42,377 nucleotides of DNA from Marinobacter bryozoorum. GTDB lineage: Bacteria > Pseudomonadota > Gammaproteobacteria > Pseudomonadales > Oleiphilaceae. Under the pieces are notes generated by a model. That model ran no database searches. It saw only the letters and a list, made by a program, of their open reading frames with translations, and was not told where the DNA came from. The stretch lies in contig NZ_JAKZAH010000034.1 of the NCBI RefSeq assembly GCF_023156245.1, positions 1 through 42,377 of the forward strand. The letters run 5' to 3'. The first letter of the stretch is position 1. Every line of letters starts with the position of its first letter. This document shows, one piece after another, positions 26,942 to 36,979 of the stretch. Made by a program: the position numbers and the translations under genes.

Positions 26942-27789
26942 TGCGCACCGTACATACCATCAAGGAACTGCGGGCGATCATCCGTAGTTACAGAACCCAG
27001 GGCAAACGGGTGGGCCTGGTGCCCACCATGGGCAACCTCCACGAAGGCCACCTCGCACTGGTACGCCGTGCCCATGAGGCGGCAGACGTCGTGGTTACCA
27101 GTATCTTCGTCAACCCCATGCAGTTTGGTGCCGGCGAAGACCTGGACGCCTACCCCCGCACCCTGGCCGACGACCAGCGCAAACTGGAAGCCCAGGGCAA
27201 TACCCTGCTGTTTGCACCACCGGTGAGTGAAATCTACCCGGACGGCCTGGCACTCCAGACCCGGGTGGTGGTCCCGGAAGTGAGCGAAGGGCATTGCGGT
27301 GCCAGCAGGCCCGGTCATTTCGAAGGGGTCGCTACGGTAGTATCCATGCTCTTCAACATGGTCCAGCCCGACGTGGCGGTGTTTGGCGAGAAGGATTACC
27401 AGCAGCTGGCGGTGATCCGCAAGATGGTCAGCGACCTGTTCATCCCGGTCGATGTTATCGGCTTGCCTACGATTCGTGAGGATGACGGACTGGCCATGAG
27501 CTCCCGTAATGGCTATCTCTCGGAGGCGGAGCGGCAGAAGGCGCCGACCCTGCACCGGGTATTGTCTGAAACCGGCGCTGCCCTTGAGTCCGGCAGTGAT
27601 GACTTCGGAGGACTGGAGACTTCCGCCCGGGAAGTCCTCACCGCAGCAGGCTTTCGTCCGGACTACTTCAACATCGTCAACAGCCTTACCCTGAAACCGG
27701 CGTCACCCGGAGACCGACAAATCACCCTGCTGGCGGCTGCCTTCCTGGGAACAACCCGATTGATTGATAACCTGTCAATCGAACGCTGA
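26941..27789 (+). CDS. panC: Pantothenate synthetase
   Basis: Condenses pantoate and beta-alanine with ATP. 282 residues. The HIGH-like motif is in [18 protein letters not shown], with [34 protein letters not shown], and MSSRNGYLS as the KMSKS-like loop. It is coupled to panB. In Pseudomonas panD sits between panC and pgi; here pgi follows directly, so aspartate decarboxylase must be encoded elsewhere or replaced. Confidence 0.96.
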   Translation: MRTVHTIKELRAIIRSYRTQGKRVGLVPTMGNLHEGHLALVRRAHEAADVVVTSIFVNPMQFGAGEDLDAYPRTLADDQRKLEAQGNTLLFAPPVSEIYPDGLALQTRVVVPEVSEGHCGASRPGHFEGVATVVSMLFNMVQPDVAVFGEKDYQQLAVIRKMVSDLFIPVDVIGLPTIREDDGLAMSSRNGYLSEAERQKAPTLHRVLSETGAALESGSDDFGGLETSAREVLTAAGFRPDYFNIVNSLTLKPASPGDRQITLLAAAFLGTTRLIDNLSIER

Positions 27790-27810
27790 CACCTGACGAA
27801 AGGATGCAGG

Positions 27811-29460
27811 ATGGTACAGGTACGCCCCCCCCTGACCCGGACCCCGGAATGGCAGGCACTGCGTGACCACCAGGCCCGGCTGGCCAATGTGCATATGCGG
27901 ACACTGTTCCGGGAAGACCGGGAGCGATTCCATCGCTTTTCCCTGACCGCTGCCGGACTGCAGCTGGACTATTCCAAGAACCGTATCGATCGCACGACGC
28001 CGGAGCTGCTGGCAGCGCTTGCGACCGCCTGCCGGCTGCCAGAGGCCAGGGAAGCCATGTTTACCGGTGAAGCGATCAATAACACCGAACACAGGCCGGC
28101 GCTGCATACCGCCCTGCGAGCGGCGCCGGATCAGGACATCCGGGTGGACGGCACCAATATCGTGCCGGAGATCCAGGCCACCCTGGACCGGATGGAGAGC
28201 TTTGTAGGGCAGGTTCACAGGGGCGAACGCACCGGCTATCGGGGCGACCGCATGACCGACGTGGTTTCGATCGGTATTGGCGGCTCCTACCTTGGCCCCC
28301 GGATGATGACCGAGGCGCTGACGCCCTATACCCGCGACGGTATCCGTTGCCACTACGTTGCCAATATCGACGGCACAGATATCAGTGAAGTCCTGGCAAG
28401 CGTGCGACCCGAGAGCACCCTGTTCCTGGTTCAGTCAAAGTCGTTCGGCACCCAGGAGACCCTGGAGAACAGCCAGCTCGCGCGACAGTGGCTGCTGGAC
28501 GCTGGCGCCACCGAGGCGGACCTGGCCCGGCACTTCGTGGCGGTGACCGCCAATGCCGATGCCGCCCACCGCTTCGGGATCGCGGAAGAGGCCGTTTTCC
28601 CCATGTGGGACTGGGTGGGCGGTCGCTACTCCCTGTGGTCCGCCATCGGCCTGCCCATTGCCCTGACCCTGGGCATGGACAACTTCCGCCGCATACTCAC
28701 CGGCGCCCGGGCCATGGACGAACACTTCCGCGAAGCCCCGCTACCGGAAAACATGCCAGTGGTCATGGCCATGCTGGGCATCTGGTATGTCAACTTCTGG
28801 CATGCCGATACCCACGCGGTCCTGACCTACGACGAGTACCTGAAGGAGCTTCCCGCCCACCTCCAGCAGCTGGACATGGAGAGTAACGGCAAGCGGGTGG
28901 ACCGTGAAGGCCACGCAGTGGACTACGCTACCGGCCCGGTGATCTGGGGCGGCGTCGGCGCCAACGGTCAGCATGCCTACCATCAGCTGCTACACCAGGG
29001 CACCGTGCTGTCACCGGCAGACTTTATCATCCCGCTGAAAAGCCATAACCCGGTCGCCAGCCACCACGCCACCCTGTTCGCCAACTGCCTGTCCCAGAGC
29101 CAGGCCTTGATGCAGGGCAAGACCGAGGCAGAGGCCCGCAAAGAGCTGGAAGCCCAGGGCCTGACGGCTGAAGAAGTGGACAAGCTCGCGCCCCACAAGG
29201 TGATTCCCGGCAACAAGCCGTCCAACACCCTGGTGTTCGACAAAGCCACGCCGGAAGTCATGGGCGCGCTGGTCGCCCTCTACGAGCACCGGACCTTTGT
29301 CCAGGGAGTTATCTGGAACCTGAACTCCTTCGACCAGTGGGGCGTTGAGCTGGGCAAGCAGCTGGGCAAGCCCATTCTGCAGCAACTGGGCGACGGTATT
29401 AGTGACGAAGCGCTGGACAGCTCTACGGTGGGCCTGATGCGGTTGTTCCGGGGCGAGTAG
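27811..29460 (+). CDS. pgi: Glucose-6-phosphate isomerase
   Basis: Interconverts glucose-6-phosphate and fructose-6-phosphate. 549 residues, full length. Family motifs: IGIGGSYLGPRMMTEAL, VQSKSFGTQETLENS, WVGGRYSLWSAIGLPIALT and WNLNSFDQWGVELGKQL. An AGGATGCAGG ribosome site precedes ATG 27811. It lies 21 nt after panC and may be co-transcribed. It faces folK2 with 13 nt between the stop codons and no clear terminator. Confidence 0.97.
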   Translation: MVQVRPPLTRTPEWQALRDHQARLANVHMRTLFREDRERFHRFSLTAAGLQLDYSKNRIDRTTPELLAALATACRLPEAREAMFTGEAINNTEHRPALHTALRAAPDQDIRVDGTNIVPEIQATLDRMESFVGQVHRGERTGYRGDRMTDVVSIGIGGSYLGPRMMTEALTPYTRDGIRCHYVANIDGTDISEVLASVRPESTLFLVQSKSFGTQETLENSQLARQWLLDAGATEADLARHFVAVTANADAAHRFGIAEEAVFPMWDWVGGRYSLWSAIGLPIALTLGMDNFRRILTGARAMDEHFREAPLPENMPVVMAMLGIWYVNFWHADTHAVLTYDEYLKELPAHLQQLDMESNGKRVDREGHAVDYATGPVIWGGVGANGQHAYHQLLHQGTVLSPADFIIPLKSHNPVASHHATLFANCLSQSQALMQGKTEAEARKELEAQGLTAEEVDKLAPHKVIPGNKPSNTLVFDKATPEVMGALVALYEHRTFVQGVIWNLNSFDQWGVELGKQLGKPILQQLGDGISDEALDSSTVGLMRLFRGE

Positions 29461-29473
29461 CCTGGGCCCCAGG

Positions 29474-29974
29474 TTACCCTGGCCAGTGGAAGTCCGCTGG
29501 CCAGAGCTTCTGGTCACGGTCATAGGCCTGCCAAAGCTCATCGTAGGTACGACCGTCCACCGGGTGACGCTGATCACCAGCCAGTTCGGCCAGCGGGCGC
29601 AATACAAAGGCGTTGTAGAGAATTTCTGGCCGTGGCAGCTCCACTCCGTCAGTATCCTGGCCCAGGTTACCGTAGGTGAGTATGTCCAGGTCCAGCGTAC
29701 GCGGACTGAACCGGCGTGCTTCCGGCTTGCGACCGTTGGCCAGCTCGATGGCCTTGAGACAACGGCTCAGGTCCGCCACGGATTTATCCGTGTGAACCCC
29801 CACCACCAGGTTGAAAAACGGCGATCCGTCAAAGCCTACCGCTTCGCTCTCATAGACCGGTGACACGTCGAGTGTTCCAAACACCTCTGCCAGTGCCTCG
29901 AGACCGGCCCGGATATGGCGGTGCCGGTCAACGTTACTGCCGACACCAATAAACACCCGCACCCCAGCCGGCAT
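29474..29974 (-). CDS. folK: Second HPPK-like pyrophosphokinase beside folB
   Basis: 166-residue paralogue of the folK product at 25.5 kb. It shows VFIGVGSNVDRHRHIRAGL, VYESEAVGFDGSPFFNLVVG and FSPRTLDLDILTYGN with the conserved Asp pair, followed by RPEILYNAFVLRPLAEL. ATG 29974 overlaps the folB stop by one base (TGATG), so translation is coupled. An upstream in-frame start would only read back through folB. Pseudomonas also has a folB-linked HPPK. Whether this copy is the main folate enzyme or acts on another pterin is open. Confidence 0.88.
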   Translation of the reverse strand: MPAGVRVFIGVGSNVDRHRHIRAGLEALAEVFGTLDVSPVYESEAVGFDGSPFFNLVVGVHTDKSVADLSRCLKAIELANGRKPEARRFSPRTLDLDILTYGNLGQDTDGVELPRPEILYNAFVLRPLAELAGDQRHPVDGRTYDELWQAYDRDQKLWPADFHWPG

Positions 29975-30330
29975 CACCAGCTGCCCCGCTGGATCTTCAC
30001 CCCAACCTGCCTGGCCGCTGGCACCGCACCGGGCTTCCACAGGGTAAGCCTCACCCCGGGCACGGAAAACGCCGACATGATGGAGGCAGCCAGTTTTTCC
30101 GCTGCAGTTTCCAGCAGGGCCGGCTGGCAGCGGGTAAAGAAATCCTGAACATGCTCGCTCACGGCGGCATAGTCCAGCGCCTGGGCAACATTATCGGAGG
30201 CAGCCGCTGGTCGGTTGTTCCACGCCATTTCCAGGTCAATACGCAGCTCCTGGAGGATCTCACGCTCCCATTCGTAGACGCCGATTACCGTTTCCACGGT
30301 CAGGCCCTCGATCAATACGCTGTCATTCAC
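29974..30330 (-). CDS. folB: Dihydroneopterin aldolase
   Basis: Cleaves dihydroneopterin (or its epimer) to hydroxymethyl-dihydropterin, the HPPK substrate. 118 residues from GTG 30330, with GGAG seven bases upstream. Motifs: IEGLTVETVIGVYEWERE, DYAAVSEHVQDF, LLETAAEKLA with the catalytic Glu region, and RLTLWKPGAVPAARQVGVKI with the active-site lysine. It is coupled to the second folK and divergent from plsY. Confidence 0.93.
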   Translation of the reverse strand: MNDSVLIEGLTVETVIGVYEWEREILQELRIDLEMAWNNRPAAASDNVAQALDYAAVSEHVQDFFTRCQPALLETAAEKLAASIMSAFSVPGVRLTLWKPGAVPAARQVGVKIQRGSW

Positions 30331-30433
30331 GGCGCCACTCCACCATCGCCAATTTGCTGATTGAACCACCGACAACAACGGGCTAAGGTCGGGGACTCCG
30401 ACTCCAACACCGCCTACAGGACCTGCTCCGACC

Positions 30434-31027
30434 ATGGATGCCATCAGCCAGCCCCTTCTGCTTATCGCCCTGTGCGGGCTCGCCTATGCGGTTGGTTCGA
30501 TCCTGTTTGCCATTCCTGTGTGTCGCTTCTCCGGCCTGACCGATCCCCGGGGGCTCGGCTCCCGCAACCCCGGTGCCACCAACGTTTATCGCAGTGGCGG
30601 CCCCATCCCGGCAGGGCTGACCCTGCTGCTTGATGCCCTGAAAGGCGCCATTCCGGTCTGGCTGGCCGGTTACTTCGGTTTCTCGGTATTCGCCCAGGCC
30701 ATGGTTGCGCTCTGCGCCGTCACCGGCCACATGGTTCCGGTGTGGTACCGGTTCCAGGGCGGCAAAGGGGTTGCTACAGCCCTCGGCAGTGGCCTGGTGC
30801 TGGCCCCGCTGACCACCACCCTGCTGGCAATGATCTGGCTGGTGATTATATGGCGCTGGCGTATCTCTGCCCTTGCCTCGGTTATCGCCATCGGCTCGGG
30901 GCCGGTGATCAGCGCCCTGTTCGAGCCGGAAACCCTGCCCCTGTTCGGCCTGCTGGCCATAGTGATCGTCATTCGCCACCGCAATAACCTGATCCGGCTG
31001 ACCCAGGGGCGGGAAAGCCGGTTCTAG
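30434..31027 (+). CDS. plsY: Glycerol-3-phosphate acyltransferase PlsY
   Basis: Inner-membrane enzyme that transfers acyl groups from acyl-phosphate to glycerol-3-phosphate, starting phospholipid synthesis. 197 residues with five or so membrane spans. Conserved motifs: GSRNPGATNVYRSGG, GHMVPVWYRFQGGKGVATALG and the C-terminal IVIRHRNNLIRLTQG. It is divergent from folB and runs into tsaD with 5 nt between stop codons. Confidence 0.95.
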   Translation: MDAISQPLLLIALCGLAYAVGSILFAIPVCRFSGLTDPRGLGSRNPGATNVYRSGGPIPAGLTLLLDALKGAIPVWLAGYFGFSVFAQAMVALCAVTGHMVPVWYRFQGGKGVATALGSGLVLAPLTTTLLAMIWLVIIWRWRISALASVIAIGSGPVISALFEPETLPLFGLLAIVIVIRHRNNLIRLTQGRESRF

Positions 31028-31032
31028 AAGGC

Positions 31033-32088
31033 CTATTGGGTCAGCCCGTCCAGACACTTTTCGGCAAGCCCGGGCAGGGTGTCCATGGGCCAGCGTGGCT
31101 TTGCCACGATCCGGTCGCCATCCCGCTGCCCTGCCAGCAAACGCTGGCAGCCTGCATAGGCAATCATGGCCCCGTTATCGGTACAGAACTCCGGCCGGGC
31201 ATAGAACACCGAGGCGCCCTGCTTGTGAGCCATGGTTTCCAGTGCTGCCCGCAGCCGCCGGTTGGCGCTGACGCCACCGGCCATCACAAGCCGGTCACAA
31301 TCCGCCGCTTGCAGCGCTCGCCGACACTTGATCACCAGGGTATCCACCACGGCAGTCTCAAACGCAAGGGCGATATCGGCACGGGTCTGATCCGTCAGGT
31401 TGCCAGCCTGCTGCTCGGCCGTCACGGTATTGAGGGTATAGGTCTTCAGGCCGCTGAAGCTGAACTCAAGCCCTGGCCGGTCCGTCATGGGCCTCGGCAA
31501 ACGGTAGGCGCCTTCACGCCCCTGCTCGGCCAGTGCAGCCACCCTCGGCCCACCCGGGTAATCCAGTCCCAGCATCTTGGCAGCCTTGTCGAAGGCCTCT
31601 CCAGCGGCATCGTCCACTGACTCGCCAAGCAACTCATACTCACCAATGCCGGATACCTTTACCAACTGGGTATGGCCACCAGACACCAGCAGCGCCACGA
31701 ACGGAAACGCGGGCGGATTCTCCTCCAGCATCGGTGCCAGCAGGTGCCCTTCCATGTGATGGACGCCCAGCACCGGTATATCCAGTGCCAGCCCGAGGGC
31801 ATGGGCCACGGAACCACCCACCATCAGGGCACCAACCAGCCCGGGCCCCGCCGTGTAGGCAATTCCCGTGATATCACTGCGGGCGCAACCGGCCCGGGCA
31901 AGCACCTCGTCACACAGCGGCAGCAGTTTGCGGACATGGTCGCGGGAAGCCAGCTCCGGCACCACGCCACCGTAGTCCGCGTGCATGTCGGTCTGGCTGA
32001 ACAACGCATCTGCCAGCAGGCCCTTCTCGCTGTCGTAGAGGGCTACGCCGGTCTCGTCGCAGGAGGTTTCAATACCCAGGATCAGCAT
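31033..32088 (-). CDS. tsaD: tRNA N6-threonylcarbamoyladenosine transferase subunit TsaD
   Basis: Catalytic subunit of the t6A37 complex acting on tRNAs that read ANN codons. 351 residues. N-terminal ASKHA motif [17 protein letters not shown]; metal-binding histidines H111 and H115 in [24 protein letters not shown] and [12 protein letters not shown] also match. It is divergent from rpsU, the usual arrangement in gammaproteobacteria. The tRNA-Ile2 gene downstream encodes one of its likely substrates. Confidence 0.96.
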   Translation of the reverse strand: MLILGIETSCDETGVALYDSEKGLLADALFSQTDMHADYGGVVPELASRDHVRKLLPLCDEVLARAGCARSDITGIAYTAGPGLVGALMVGGSVAHALGLALDIPVLGVHHMEGHLLAPMLEENPPAFPFVALLVSGGHTQLVKVSGIGEYELLGESVDDAAGEAFDKAAKMLGLDYPGGPRVAALAEQGREGAYRLPRPMTDRPGLEFSFSGLKTYTLNTVTAEQQAGNLTDQTRADIALAFETAVVDTLVIKCRRALQAADCDRLVMAGGVSANRRLRAALETMAHKQGASVFYARPEFCTDNGAMIAYAGCQRLLAGQRDGDRIVAKPRWPMDTLPGLAEKCLDGLTQ

Positions 32089-32168
32089 GGGGCGGGTACC
32101 TCGGATCAGGTGTCTATGAAAATTGGCGGCATTCTACCAGAAACCCTGTCGATAGTTTCACCAGACAA

Positions 32169-32198
32169 TTGACGATCGAGGGCTACTGGCGCTATCAT
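32169..32198 (+). promoter_or_regulatory. Promoter of the rpsU-dnaG-rpoD operon
   Basis: TTGACG (32169-32174) and TATCAT (32193-32198) with an 18-nt spacer, in the intergenic region between divergent tsaD and rpsU. Confidence 0.5.
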
Positions 32199-32269
32199 TG
32201 CCGCCCTTAAATAGGACTGGCCGAAATTTGTCCAATATTTCAAACCGAATTCAAGGTAGGTGATTCTTA

Positions 32270-32485
32270 ATGCCAGCTGTTAAAGTGAAAGAGAATGAAC
32301 CGTTTGATGTAGCGCTGCGTCGTTTCAAGCGCTCCTGCGAGAAAGCAGGCGTACTGTCTGAAGTACGTCGTCGTGAGCACTATGAGAAGCCCACGGCTGT
32401 TCGCAAGCGTAAGGCTGCCGCTGCTGTCAAGCGTCATCTCAAGAAGCTTCAGCGGGAACAGCGCAAGTTCGAGCGCCTTTACTGA
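32270..32485 (+). CDS. rpsU: Ribosomal protein bS21
   Basis: 71-residue basic protein of the small subunit, needed for initiation on canonical Shine-Dalgarno mRNAs. It begins [20 protein letters not shown] and ends in the basic [18 protein letters not shown], matching the family throughout. AAGGTAGG precedes the ATG. First gene of the macromolecular synthesis operon; a terminator separates it from dnaG, allowing unequal expression. Confidence 0.98.
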   Translation: MPAVKVKENEPFDVALRRFKRSCEKAGVLSEVRRREHYEKPTAVRKRKAAAAVKRHLKKLQREQRKFERLY

Positions 32486-32578
32486 GAACAGCGCAAAAGC
32501 CCTGCCCTGCAGGGTTTTGAACCTGTTCCTGGCGCGAGAAGCCTGCCGGATTCATACTGGCAGGCCAGCGTAATACCA

Positions 32579-32611
32579 ATGCCGTCGGGGCATAGCTCCG
32601 ACGGCATTTTT
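32579..32611 (+). terminator. Intrinsic terminator between rpsU and dnaG
   Basis: ATGCCGTCGG (32579-32588) pairs perfectly with CCGACGGCAT (32598-32607), followed by TTTTT. An attenuating terminator at this place is known in the E. coli operon and keeps primase low relative to S21. Confidence 0.85.
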
Positions 32612-32661
32612 CGCTGTAGCTGCAGGCAACCCTGCCGGCCACAGCAATTCAGGGAGTAGGC

Positions 32662-34416
32662 ATGAGCGGACTGATCCCCCAGCGATTTATCGAAGACCTG
32701 CTGGACAGGACCGACCTTGCCGAACTCATCGGCTCCCGCATCACCCTCAAGAAAGCCGGCGCCAACTACAAGGCCCGCTGCCCCTTCCATGACGAGAAGA
32801 CCCCTTCGTTCAATGTCCGGCCGGACAAAGGGTTCTATCACTGTTTCGGTTGCGGGGCCCACGGTGATGCCATCAGCTTTGTGCGGGAGTTCGAAGGGCT
32901 GGACTTCACCGCGGCGGTTGAGGAGCTCGCCCGTCGGGCCGGCCTCGAGGTGCCCTACGACAAGGCCGCCAGCCAGCAGATCCGGCAAAGCCGCACCCTC
33001 ACAGACGCCCTGGACTATGCACGGGAGTTCTACCGCAACAGGCTGGCCAGCAGCGAAGGTCAGATGGCGCGGGAATACCTGGCCGCAAGGGGCCTGGACG
33101 AGGCGGTCATTGAACTTTACCAGGTCGGCTTTGCGCCGGGTGCGGGTACCGCGTTATACAACGCGGCCAGCGAGGAACTGCGTGGACCACTGATCGAAAC
33201 AGGCACCGTTTCTGACCGGTATGGCCGTCCCAGGGACCTGTTCCGCAACCGGGTGATGTTTCCCATCCGCAATACCCGGGGCCGCACCGTGGCGTTTGGT
33301 GGCCGGACGTTGGGAGACGACAAGGCCAAGTATATCAACTCGCCGGAGTCCGATGCCTTCCACAAGAGCCGGGAAATTTACGGCCTGTTCGAAGCGCGGC
33401 AGGCGTTACGCCGCGTCGACAAGCTGCTGGTGGTCGAAGGCTATATGGATGTCATCGCCCTGGCCCAGTACGGCATTCACTATGCCGTCGCCGCCATGGG
33501 CACCGCCACCAACCAGGACAGCCTTGCCGCGCTGCTGAAGCAGACCCGGCACCTGGTCTTCTGCTTTGACGGTGATACCGCTGGCCACCGGGCCGCAGAC
33601 CGGGCGATGGAGAATGCCCTGGAATTACTGGAAGACGGCATACACCTCCAGTTCCTGATGCTGCCCGAGGGTGAGGACCCGGACACACTGGTTCGCAAGG
33701 AAGGCGCCGAGGCGTTCGAAAAGCGCATACAGGAGGCCCGCCCCCTGTCCCGCTACCTGTTCGACCGCATGCAGGAAGGACTGGATCTCAGCCTGGCGGA
33801 AAACCAGGGGGAGCTGCGTTCCCGGGTCGAACCGCTGCTGAGCCGCATGCCCCGGGGCAGCCTGCGGGATGCCATGTGGCATGAAATGCTGCGCCTGTGC
33901 CGACCGCCGCGGACATGGCAACCCGGCGGCCCCGGCCGAAATGGCAGCAACCGGAACGCCGGCACTGCCCCGTCGACGCCGCAGGAGCGGGTACCGGTTC
34001 GACTCAGCAAGAACCACATGGTCTGCCTGGCCATGCTTGAGGCGCCGGAAATGGCCGGTGAACTGAAAGACCTGTGCCGGCAGGACAGACAACTGGACAA
34101 GGCGGCTGGCTTCGCCGAGTGGCTGCACCTGAACGGCCTCCGGACGCGCCGGCAGGTTTACCAGACCCTGGCACGCTCGCCGGCAGAGCAGGCAAAGTTT
34201 CGCTGGCTGTTCGACGGCATCGAGCACCTGCCCGGGCGGGAGGAAGCCCTCGACAGCGCCCGGGCGCTGCTGAGCCCCAACGACGAAGCAAGGCAGAAAC
34301 AACGATTGAAAGCCCTGGCCGAGAAGGCCCGGGAACTCAACTTTGCCGACCTCAGCCCGGAGGAGCGACAACAGCTCAAGGCGTCGTTAGCATCCCATCA
34401 GGGAAAACACGGATGA
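32662..34416 (+). CDS. dnaG: DNA primase
   Basis: Makes RNA primers for replication. 584 residues. The N-terminal CHC2 zinc domain has C40, H43, C61 and C64. The TOPRIM core follows with LLVVEGYMDVIALAQYGI and CFDGDTAGHRAADRAM. The C-terminal helicase-binding domain begins after a Gly/Pro/Asn-rich linker near residue 420. GGGAG precedes the ATG. It is full length and in its usual place between rpsU and rpoD. Confidence 0.97.
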   Translation: MSGLIPQRFIEDLLDRTDLAELIGSRITLKKAGANYKARCPFHDEKTPSFNVRPDKGFYHCFGCGAHGDAISFVREFEGLDFTAAVEELARRAGLEVPYDKAASQQIRQSRTLTDALDYAREFYRNRLASSEGQMAREYLAARGLDEAVIELYQVGFAPGAGTALYNAASEELRGPLIETGTVSDRYGRPRDLFRNRVMFPIRNTRGRTVAFGGRTLGDDKAKYINSPESDAFHKSREIYGLFEARQALRRVDKLLVVEGYMDVIALAQYGIHYAVAAMGTATNQDSLAALLKQTRHLVFCFDGDTAGHRAADRAMENALELLEDGIHLQFLMLPEGEDPDTLVRKEGAEAFEKRIQEARPLSRYLFDRMQEGLDLSLAENQGELRSRVEPLLSRMPRGSLRDAMWHEMLRLCRPPRTWQPGGPGRNGSNRNAGTAPSTPQERVPVRLSKNHMVCLAMLEAPEMAGELKDLCRQDRQLDKAAGFAEWLHLNGLRTRRQVYQTLARSPAEQAKFRWLFDGIEHLPGREEALDSARALLSPNDEARQKQRLKALAEKARELNFADLSPEERQQLKASLASHQGKHG

Positions 34417-34451
34417 AGCAAACAGGAAGCGTCGAAGTTTCAGGAGGTTTG

Positions 34452-34496
34452 GTGAGAAAAGATTGCAAGCAAAGGATTTTTTCAGTGCCTACTTGA
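34452..34496 (+). other. Possible leader peptide upstream of rpoD
   Basis: A perfect AGGAGG (34442-34447) is followed after four bases by GTG and 14 sense codons (MRKDCKQRIFSVPT), then TGA. The end overlaps an inverted repeat, TCAGTGCC (34482-34489) with GGCACTGA (34504-34511). Expression is unproven; the spacing is short and the SD could be chance. Confidence 0.25.
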
Positions 34497-34530
34497 AACC
34501 AGGGGCACTGATCACCATCTAACCATTCGG

Positions 34531-34559
34531 TGGCAGTCATCTGGCGTGACCGCTATAAT
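34531..34559 (+). promoter_or_regulatory. Internal promoter of rpoD
   Basis: Perfect -10 TATAAT (34554-34559) with a weak -35 TGGCAG (34531-34536) at 17 nt, about 50 bp before the rpoD start. It would allow sigma-70 synthesis independent of rpsU. Confidence 0.45.
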
Positions 34560-34606
34560 GGCTGTTTAACTTTTTTCCTTTTTACCATCAAGTTCACAGG
34601 GTGTCT

Positions 34607-36451
34607 ATGTCAGGCAATTCTCAGAAATCCCGTTTGAAAGACCTCATTGCCCGAGGAAAAGAGCAAGGTTACCTGACTTACGCCGAGGTCAACGACCACT
34701 TGCCTGAGGATATCGCGGATCCCGATCAGGTAGAAGACATTATCCGCATGATTAACGACATGGGCATTCAGGTCAGCGAGGAAACACCCGACGCTGATAC
34801 GTTGATCATGACCGAAGGCGACTCCACCGCCGACGAGGCGGCCGCTGCTGAAGCTGCCGCTGCGCTCGCTGCCGTGGAATCCGACGCTGGCCGCACCACT
34901 GACCCGGTACGCATGTACATGCGTGAAATGGGCACCGTTGAGCTGCTGACCCGTGAAGGGGAAATCGTTATTGCCAAGCGCATCGAGGAAGGTATCCGCG
35001 ATGTAATGGCCGCTATCGCCCACTTCCCCGGAACAGCCGGCACAGTTATCCAGGCTTACGACCGCATCGTTGAGAACGAAGGCCGTATCAGCGATATCGT
35101 CTCCGGCTTCCTGGACCCCGACGGCGCCGAACCCTTTATGGGCGAAGACACTGCCGACACCTCCTCCGGTGATGACAGCTCCTCCGACGATGACGATGAC
35201 GAGGATTCCGAAGAAGAAAAGGAAAGCGGCCCGGACCCCGAAGAGACCCGGCTGCGCTTCGAGCTTCTCCGGGAAAAGCTGGCCCTTGCCGAAGAGAGCC
35301 TCGAGAAACACGGCCGCGCCCACAAGAAAACCCAGGAAGCCCTCAATGAGCTCGGGGCAGTCTTCGCCCCGTTCAAACTGGCCAACAAGGCCTTCGATGA
35401 GCTGGTTAACGTTGTGCGCTCCACCAATGAAGTGGTCCGTGAGAACGAGCGCGCCGTGATGCGAATCTGCGTGCGGGAATGCCGCATGGACCGGAAGGAG
35501 TTCATCAAGTCCTTCCCCGGCAACGAAACCAACCTGGACTGGGCGCCCAAGATCGCCCGTTCCAAGAAAGCCTATGCGTCAGCGATCAACGAACGCCTGG
35601 ACGAAATCGTACGCCTGCAGAAGCGCATCGCCAACGTGCAGAGTGAAGTGGACCTGGCCATCCCCGACATCAAGGAAATCAACCGCCGGGTTTCTATCGG
35701 TGAAGCCAAGGCCCGCCGCGCCAAGAAGGAAATGGTCGAGGCCAACCTGCGACTGGTTATCTCCATCGCCAAGAAATACACCAACCGCGGCCTGCAGTTC
35801 CTGGACCTGATCCAGGAAGGCAACATTGGCCTGATGAAGGCGGTGGACAAGTTCGAGTACCGTCGCGGCTACAAATTCTCCACCTACGCCACCTGGTGGA
35901 TCCGGCAGGCCATTACCCGCTCTATCGCGGACCAGGCACGCACCATCCGGATTCCGGTGCATATGATAGAGACGATCAACAAGCTCAACCGCATCTCCCG
36001 CCAGATGCTGCAGGAGATGGGCCGTGAGCCGACCCCGGAAGAGCTGGGCGAGCGCATGGAAATGCCTGAGGACAAGATCCGCAAGGTACTGAAGATTGCC
36101 AAGGAGCCGATCTCCATGGAGACGCCCATCGGCGATGATGAAGACAGCCACCTGGGTGATTTCATCGAGGACATCCAGGCCCTGTCGCCAGTGGATTCCG
36201 CCACCGCTGAAGGCCTGCGGGAAGCCACCCGCTCTGTCCTCGCCGGCCTCACGGCAAGGGAGTCCAAGGTGCTGCGCATGCGTTTCGGTATCGAGATGAA
36301 CACCGACCATACCCTGGAAGAAGTCGGCAAGCAGTTCGACGTCACCCGGGAGCGGATCCGTCAGATCGAAGCCAAGGCCCTGCGCAAACTGCGTCACCCG
36401 TCACGGTCTGACCACCTGCGCGGCTTTATCGACGACCAGGGCAACGGATAA
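34607..36451 (+). CDS. rpoD: RNA polymerase primary sigma factor (sigma-70)
   Basis: 614 residues. Region 1.1 at the N-terminus ([19 protein letters not shown]), region 1.2 ([20 protein letters not shown]), then a long non-conserved region with a strikingly acidic Ser/Asp/Glu stretch (about residues 185-215). Regions 2.1-2.4 follow ([36 protein letters not shown]) and region 4.2 with the -35 helix ([20 protein letters not shown]). I start at ATG 34607; GTG 34601 is in frame but too close to the ribosome site. Last gene of the operon, ended by a strong terminator. Confidence 0.97.
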   Translation: MSGNSQKSRLKDLIARGKEQGYLTYAEVNDHLPEDIADPDQVEDIIRMINDMGIQVSEETPDADTLIMTEGDSTADEAAAAEAAAALAAVESDAGRTTDPVRMYMREMGTVELLTREGEIVIAKRIEEGIRDVMAAIAHFPGTAGTVIQAYDRIVENEGRISDIVSGFLDPDGAEPFMGEDTADTSSGDDSSSDDDDDEDSEEEKESGPDPEETRLRFELLREKLALAEESLEKHGRAHKKTQEALNELGAVFAPFKLANKAFDELVNVVRSTNEVVRENERAVMRICVRECRMDRKEFIKSFPGNETNLDWAPKIARSKKAYASAINERLDEIVRLQKRIANVQSEVDLAIPDIKEINRRVSIGEAKARRAKKEMVEANLRLVISIAKKYTNRGLQFLDLIQEGNIGLMKAVDKFEYRRGYKFSTYATWWIRQAITRSIADQARTIRIPVHMIETINKLNRISRQMLQEMGREPTPEELGERMEMPEDKIRKVLKIAKEPISMETPIGDDEDSHLGDFIEDIQALSPVDSATAEGLREATRSVLAGLTARESKVLRMRFGIEMNTDHTLEEVGKQFDVTRERIRQIEAKALRKLRHPSRSDHLRGFIDDQGNG

Positions 36452-36466
36452 ACCCAACCCCACAGT

Positions 36467-36510
36467 AGCGGGCGCCATTACTCAACGGTATAATGGCGCC
36501 CGCTTTGTTT
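36467..36510 (+). terminator. Intrinsic terminator of rpoD
   Basis: AGCGGGCGCCATTA (36467-36480) pairs with TAATGGCGCCCGCT (36491-36504) around a 10-nt loop, followed by TTGTTT. A 14-bp perfect stem. Confidence 0.9.
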
Positions 36511-36542
36511 CAGGCGGCTGAATTTATCAGAAAGAGCTTTCT

Positions 36543-36555
36543 GCTCAGTTGGTTA
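36543..36555 (+). repeat. Copy of the tRNA D-arm sequence just upstream of the tRNA gene
   Basis: GCTCAGTTGGTTA is identical to bases 36585-36597 of the tRNA gene, 42 bp away. The rest of a tRNA is not present around it. Confidence 0.6.
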
Positions 36556-36575
36556 ATCCGCCTCACATCACGTTT

Positions 36576-36652
<77 letters not shown>

Positions 36653-36668
36653 TTATTTTCAACGACTT

Positions 36669-36693
36669 AGCCCACTTTCGCGTGGGCTTTTTT
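36669..36693 (+). terminator. Intrinsic terminator of the tRNA gene
   Basis: AGCCCAC (36669-36675) pairs with GTGGGCT (36682-36688), followed by a run of six T. Confidence 0.85.
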
Positions 36694-36979
36694 CGTGTCT
36701 GGACCCTCCCATGGGGGACTGATGGGGCAGGAACATCCCACAACAGATACCCAGCGCTTCCAAGAAACGACAAAATCTGTCGCCCCAGTGTGGTTATATA
36801 ACGCCAGGCCCCACGAATCTTCTGCAACCTAACGATGAGGGCTAACCTAAAGCCACAAAACCAGCCAAAACCAGATGGTTGCAATCAAAAGAGCGCACGG
36901 ATAAAAAACTCACAGAGCAGGCCACCTGCACCAATCACATCAATCCTGCCACCTTTTCACTCACTGAAGGACGCCATAC
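36694..36979. other. Gene-free stretch between tRNA terminator and nuclease gene
   Basis: About 290 bp, more A/T-rich than the core genome around it. No convincing gene, no repeat of the tRNA 3' end and no integrase remnant was found. The open frame on the minus strand (36609-36884) ends inside the tRNA and is spurious. AAGGAC just before 36980 serves the nuclease gene. Confidence 0.5.
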
